From assembly GCA_016717305.1 (NCBI GenBank), contig JADKFY010000001.1:186001-250000 (forward strand): a DNA stretch of 64,000 bases. Reading direction: 5' to 3'. Under the pieces are notes generated by a model. It had not been told where the DNA came from. It did no database searches and was given only the letters and a program-made list of their open reading frames with translations. Within the stretch, counting starts at the first letter, position 1; the number at the start of each line of letters is the position of its first letter. This stretch comes from Flavobacteriales bacterium (GTDB lineage: Bacteria; Bacteroidota; Bacteroidia; Flavobacteriales_F; PHOS-HE28). This document shows positions 60,906-64,000 of the stretch, one piece after another. The position numbers were made by a program, and so were the translations under genes.

Positions 60906-62282
60906 ATGCAGCACAAGACCGTCATCGAGCCCTTCCGCATCAAGAGCGTTGAGCCGATCAGTGTAAGCACTGAAGTAGAGCGCACGCAATACCTAAAGGA
61001 TGCGCACTACAATCCCTTCTTGTTGCGATCTGATAATGTGATCATCGACTTCATGACCGACAGCGGCACCAGCGCCATGAGCGCCAGGCAGTGGGCCGGC
61101 ATGATGGAAGGCGATGAAGCCTATGCCGGTTCAAGAAGCTGGGAGCGCATGGAGCGGGAGGTCCGTGACCTGACGAGCATGCAGTTCATCCTTCCCACGC
61201 ACCAAGGCCGCGCTGCGGAACGTATCATCTATGGCCACTTGGGCGGTGAGGGCAAGGTGTTCATCAGCAATACGCACTTCGACACCACACGTGCGAACAT
61301 CGAATTCAGCGGTGCCACGGCGATCGATATTCCCATCCCGGAGAACAGGGACACCGCATTGCAGCATCCGTTCAAAGGCAACATGGACGTGGCCGCGTTG
61401 GACATGCTCCTGAAGGAACACAAGGGCCACGTAGGTGCGGTGATCCTAACAGTGACCAACAACAGTGGCGGTGGTCAGCCGGTAAGCATGGCCAACGCAG
61501 AAGGTGTTGCTGCGATCTGCAAACACCATGGTGTTTTGTTCCTTCTGGATTGTTGTCGCATCGCGGAGAACAGTTGGTTCATCAAGCACCGCGAAGACGG
61601 CATGGAAGGTGTCACCTATCGCGAGATCGCTCAGCGCATGTTCGCCCTTACCGATGGTGCCGTGATGAGTGCGAAGAAGGATGCTTTAGTGAACATGGGC
61701 GGCTTCCTTGCATTGAAGAATGAAGCGCTGGCCGAAGCCTGTGTGAACCTGCTGATCATCACCGAAGGGTTCGCTACATACGGTGGGTTATCCGGTCGTG
61801 ACATGGAAGCGATCGCGATCGGCCTTCAGGAGATCTTCGATCCGTATTACTTGGACTATCGCATCAAGAGCACCCAATTCCTGGGCAGGAAGATGCATGA
61901 GCTGGGCGTGCCACTAATGCTCCCGATCGGTGGCCACGCCGTGTACGTGGACGCGAAGAAGTTGTACCCGCACATTCCATCGAACGAATACCCTGGTCAG
62001 GCTCTGGTCTGTGAATTATACAAGCTAGCTGGGATCCGTACCGTGGAGATCGGTTCGGTGATGTTCGGTACCTACAACGCCGATGGAACACTGCACCCCG
62101 CACCAATGGAGTTGGTGCGCTTGGCGATTCCCCGCCGGGTGTACACGCAGAGCCACATCGAGTACGTCATCGAGACCTTCGCCGAGATCATGAAGCGCAG
62201 GGATATGGTGCGTGGGGTGAAGATCACGAAGGAGCCACGCTTCCTTCGGCACTTCACGGCACATTTCGAACCTTTGCCATGA
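60906..62282 (+). CDS. Tryptophanase / tyrosine phenol-lyase family protein
   Basis: A 458-residue PLP enzyme of the beta-eliminating lyase family, which splits Trp to indole or Tyr to phenol, with pyruvate and ammonia. Complete motifs: FMTDSGTSAMSARQWAGMM, GDEAYAGSRS, PTHQGRAAERI, NNSGGGQPVSMAN, MSAKKDALVNMGG with the PLP lysine, TYGGLSGRDMEAIAIGL and IPRRVYTQSH. Which substrate is used cannot be settled by eye. The ATG is chosen over a TTG three codons before it. Its stop overlaps the PTPS gene. Confidence 0.88.
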   Translation: MQHKTVIEPFRIKSVEPISVSTEVERTQYLKDAHYNPFLLRSDNVIIDFMTDSGTSAMSARQWAGMMEGDEAYAGSRSWERMEREVRDLTSMQFILPTHQGRAAERIIYGHLGGEGKVFISNTHFDTTRANIEFSGATAIDIPIPENRDTALQHPFKGNMDVAALDMLLKEHKGHVGAVILTVTNNSGGGQPVSMANAEGVAAICKHHGVLFLLDCCRIAENSWFIKHREDGMEGVTYREIAQRMFALTDGAVMSAKKDALVNMGGFLALKNEALAEACVNLLIITEGFATYGGLSGRDMEAIAIGLQEIFDPYYLDYRIKSTQFLGRKMHELGVPLMLPIGGHAVYVDAKKLYPHIPSNEYPGQALVCELYKLAGIRTVEIGSVMFGTYNADGTLHPAPMELVRLAIPRRVYTQSHIEYVIETFAEIMKRRDMVRGVKITKEPRFLRHFTAHFEPLP

Positions 62283-62734
62283 GCATTCGTAGTTCGCAGG
62301 CTCTTGTGCGCGTCACCAAGCGCTTCTCCTTCGAAATGGCCCATGCCTTGCGATGCCACGACGGGATGTGCGCACAGATCCACGGCCATTCATATGTGTT
62401 GGATGTCACGCTGAACGGTACGCCACGACATCAACCCAACGACCCCAAGGACGGCATGGTCATGGATTTCGCGGAGCTAAAGATCCTGGTGAACAGTGCC
62501 GTGATCGCTCACTATGACCATGCGTTGGTGTTGCGCGAGACCGATCGCGGAGCAGTAGATGGCTCCCATGGACTATTCGCACGTGTGCGCTTCACGTCGT
62601 GGCAGCCCACTTGTGAGAACATGCTCCTCGATATCGTGGACCGCTTGCATAAGGTGATCCCGGTCTCAGCGCGTCTGCATCGTGTGCGCCTACAAGAGAC
62701 CGCTACGAGCTGGGCGGAGTGGGACGCGGAGTGA
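62279..62734 (+). CDS. 6-pyruvoyl-tetrahydropterin synthase / QueD family protein
   Basis: A 151-residue T-fold protein with all PTPS-family marks: FSFEMAHAL and CAQIHGHSYVL (zinc His and the catalytic Cys four before HGH), GMVMDFAELK, YDHALVL and PTCENML. It may act as 6-carboxytetrahydropterin synthase in queuosine synthesis (queA is in the window) or in pterin metabolism. The C-x3-HGH spacing is that of QueD. Overlaps the lyase stop by 4 nt. Confidence 0.87.
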   Translation: MSIRSSQALVRVTKRFSFEMAHALRCHDGMCAQIHGHSYVLDVTLNGTPRHQPNDPKDGMVMDFAELKILVNSAVIAHYDHALVLRETDRGAVDGSHGLFARVRFTSWQPTCENMLLDIVDRLHKVIPVSARLHRVRLQETATSWAEWDAE

Positions 62735-62746
62735 CAGGTCATACCC

Positions 62747-63136
62747 CTAGATCTTGTCCACCACACGTTGCAGTGCATCGCGCACTTCAATGGCAAGTGG
62801 CTGCACTGCCTCATTGTCCACGGCGCCCATGGCCGAGGCTGGATCGATCGCGGTTACCTCGTGCTGTCCACTTGGCAATTGGCGGATAGTGACATTGCAA
62901 GGCAGCATGGTACTGATGTGCGGCTCCATGCTCACCACCTGATGGGCGTAACCGGGGTTGCACGCACCAAGGATCAAGTGCGCCCCGATGTCCTTGTTCA
63001 ACTTCGCCTTCAAAGTGGCTTGTAGATCGATCTCTGTGAGCACGCCGAAGCCTTCGCTCTTCAACGCATCAACAGTGCGCTGTTTCAAGTCCATCAGGTT
63101 CGTGGAGTCGATAGTTCGGGTGATGCAATAGTCCAT
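62747..63136 (-). CDS. DUF302 domain protein
   Basis: A 129-residue protein starting MDYCITRTI, with TVDALKSEGFGVLTEIDLQATLKAKL, LILGACNPGYAHQVV and LLPCNVTIRQ-type strands, the pattern of DUF302. The function is unknown; the family is found near sulfur, metal and respiratory genes. Start chosen to match family length; the frame is open to 63187. A TGAC-N4-ATCA half-dyad lies upstream. Convergent with the PTPS gene. Confidence 0.85.
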   Translation of the reverse strand: MDYCITRTIDSTNLMDLKQRTVDALKSEGFGVLTEIDLQATLKAKLNKDIGAHLILGACNPGYAHQVVSMEPHISTMLPCNVTIRQLPSGQHEVTAIDPASAMGAVDNEAVQPLAIEVRDALQRVVDKI

Positions 63137-63234
63137 GTCCAAGGCACTGCCGGGGAGTGTCCGTGCAGCTGCATCAAAGGTCTTCACTACGAGGTCTTCC
63201 GTGGGTGATGAAGGTCACACGAGTTGCTGTCAGC

Positions 63235-63930
63235 CTAGCTTACCAGCTGTTCCATGAATTCCTTCTTCTTCAAGATCCTGACGCGTTTGCCATCAAGCTC
63301 GATCAACTCCAATGCCTGCAATTCGGCCAAGGATCGGATCACCGATTCGTAGGTGGTATCCGCTACCTGTGCTATTTCTTTTCGTGAAATGGTGAACGCC
63401 AAGAGCTTCTTGTCCTTCGCGTCGAAGCCGAAAGCATCCATGTTCATCCTTAGGGCCTTCACCACGCGCTGGGTCACGGTCATGTTCAGGATGTCGCGTG
63501 CTTGTTCATCGAGTATGCGTAATTCATCCACGAAGAAGAGCAGGAAATGGTAGCAGAACAGGTTGTTGGCCTTCAGCACACTGAGGAACAAGGACATCGG
63601 GATGATGTTGACCTCGGTCTCCGAGAGCGCGATCACGTTGGCTGTGTATATCAGGTCAGTGCCGATTCCGCGATGCCCGAGCACTTCACCATCACCGGCC
63701 AGGCGGACGATGCGGTCCCGGCCCTTCACGTAGCTCGCCAACACCTTCACCCGACCGTGCTCGATCATGTACATCTTGTCTGCAACACCGCCCTGTTTGA
63801 AGATCGCCTCACCTTTTCGAAAGGTCTGTAGGACATTCCGTGAGCGCATCAATTCGCGCCACTCAGGCGTGCAGTATTGTTCGATCAGGTCGTTGAGGCG
63901 GAAAGAATGATCAGCGATGGCCGTGGACAT
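63235..63930 (-). CDS. Crp/Fnr-family transcriptional regulator
   Basis: A 231-residue regulator: cNMP-binding-like beta roll (FRKGEAIFKQGGVADKMYMIEHG), dimer helix, and a C-terminal winged helix (FTISRKEIAQVADTTYESVIRSLAELQ). The recognition helix keeps Glu and Arg (Y-E-S-V-I-R), which in this family read the GA of TGA..TCA sites. The Fnr iron-sulfur cysteines are absent, and cAMP-binding residues are not obvious, so it is nearer to Dnr-type regulators. It is the best local candidate to bind the two TGAC-N4-GTCA boxes. Confidence 0.9.
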   Translation of the reverse strand: MSTAIADHSFRLNDLIEQYCTPEWRELMRSRNVLQTFRKGEAIFKQGGVADKMYMIEHGRVKVLASYVKGRDRIVRLAGDGEVLGHRGIGTDLIYTANVIALSETEVNIIPMSLFLSVLKANNLFCYHFLLFFVDELRILDEQARDILNMTVTQRVVKALRMNMDAFGFDAKDKKLLAFTISRKEIAQVADTTYESVIRSLAELQALELIELDGKRVRILKKKEFMEQLVS

Positions 63931-64000
63931 GTTGTGCGATGACCCCGCGAATATATCAGTGCATGGCAATGAGCGATGGATCCGTGATCAAATTAGGAGA

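Noticed and set aside
63976..63991. Autoregulatory Fnr-type site (TTGAT-CACG-GATCC) ahead of the Crp/Fnr gene
   Set aside because: Only one half-site fits; the other half does not match and the -7 box is imperfect.
1..64000. CRISPR arrays, insertion sequences, rRNA genes
   Set aside because: None were seen; no regularly spaced repeats, transposase or rRNA stretches were noticed.

Overview
The window is a chromosomal segment of a Bacteroidota bacterium, most likely a moderately GC-rich member of the Flavobacteriales or a close relative. The evidence is the gene order ftsX - DUF3098 - uppP - truB - queA, promoters of the TAnnTTTG (-7) type instead of sigma70 boxes, two secreted proteins ending in type IX secretion (T9SS) sorting domains, and typical families (DUF4412, YwqK-like lipoprotein, AsmA-like, MlaEFD, MbnP). 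I did not compute GC content or run any search; all family calls come from reading the translations.

Layout. 1-18.4 kb is a housekeeping stretch: cell division and envelope (ftsX end, DUF3098, uppP), tRNA modification (truB, queA), isoprenoids (ispD, polyprenyl synthase), rlmN, an AsmA-like protein, an RluB-type pseudouridine synthase, yraN, ldcA, metG, and an MBOAT/SGNH acyl-transfer pair whose MBOAT gene carries an internal deletion. A tRNA-Arg(CCT) follows. 18.8-30.7 kb is a copper island: an AraC regulator with an HMA-like head, a double-HMA chaperone, a CopA-type P-ATPase, a broken DUF305 gene, a frameshifted HMA-DUF3347 protein, a multicopper oxidase with a barrel-like tail, and, next to a T9SS sialidase-like protein, an MbnP-type copper protein with two diheme MbnH/MauG-type peroxidases. 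30.8-34.5 kb holds an MlaE-F-D lipid transporter flanked by two gene graveyards (an EamA remnant; a collapsed response regulator/histidine kinase pair) that share a 30-bp direct repeat.

34.6-43.6 kb reads leftwards: hemerythrin, histidine kinase, NtrC-type regulator, then a small Cys-rich protein translationally coupled to glutamate dehydrogenase, the three-part NAD(P) transhydrogenase, a GreA/Rnk-like protein and an SdiA-regulated-like lipoprotein. 43.9-51.4 kb is an RND efflux operon in which both the TetR regulator (14-bp tandem duplication) and the TolC gene (one-base insertion) are frameshifted. Dps and a K+ channel follow. 53.3-62.7 kb is a long tight rightward run: NorC-like cytochrome, a divergent NorB-like subunit, nadA, nadB, a 610-residue protein I cannot name, a deleted and an intact tryptophanase-family lyase, and a PTPS/QueD protein. 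The window ends with a DUF302 protein and a Crp/Fnr regulator.

The most interesting signals: (1) two promoters, that of the RND operon and that of the nor-like operon, each carry a TGAC-N4-GTCA dyad centred exactly 28.5 bp upstream of a perfect TAnnTTTG, and a Crp/Fnr gene lies nearby; the RND promoter also has a perfect 18-bp dyad that fits a TetR operator. (2) The NorB-like protein seems to lack the helix-VI FeB histidine and both nearby glutamates and has Met in place of one low-spin haem histidine. (3) An MbnP-MbnH-type copper module whose MbnP carries a T9SS domain. (4) At least seven loci show frameshifts or deletions; some may be assembly or sequencing errors, but the TetR duplication and the large deletions look like real lesions.
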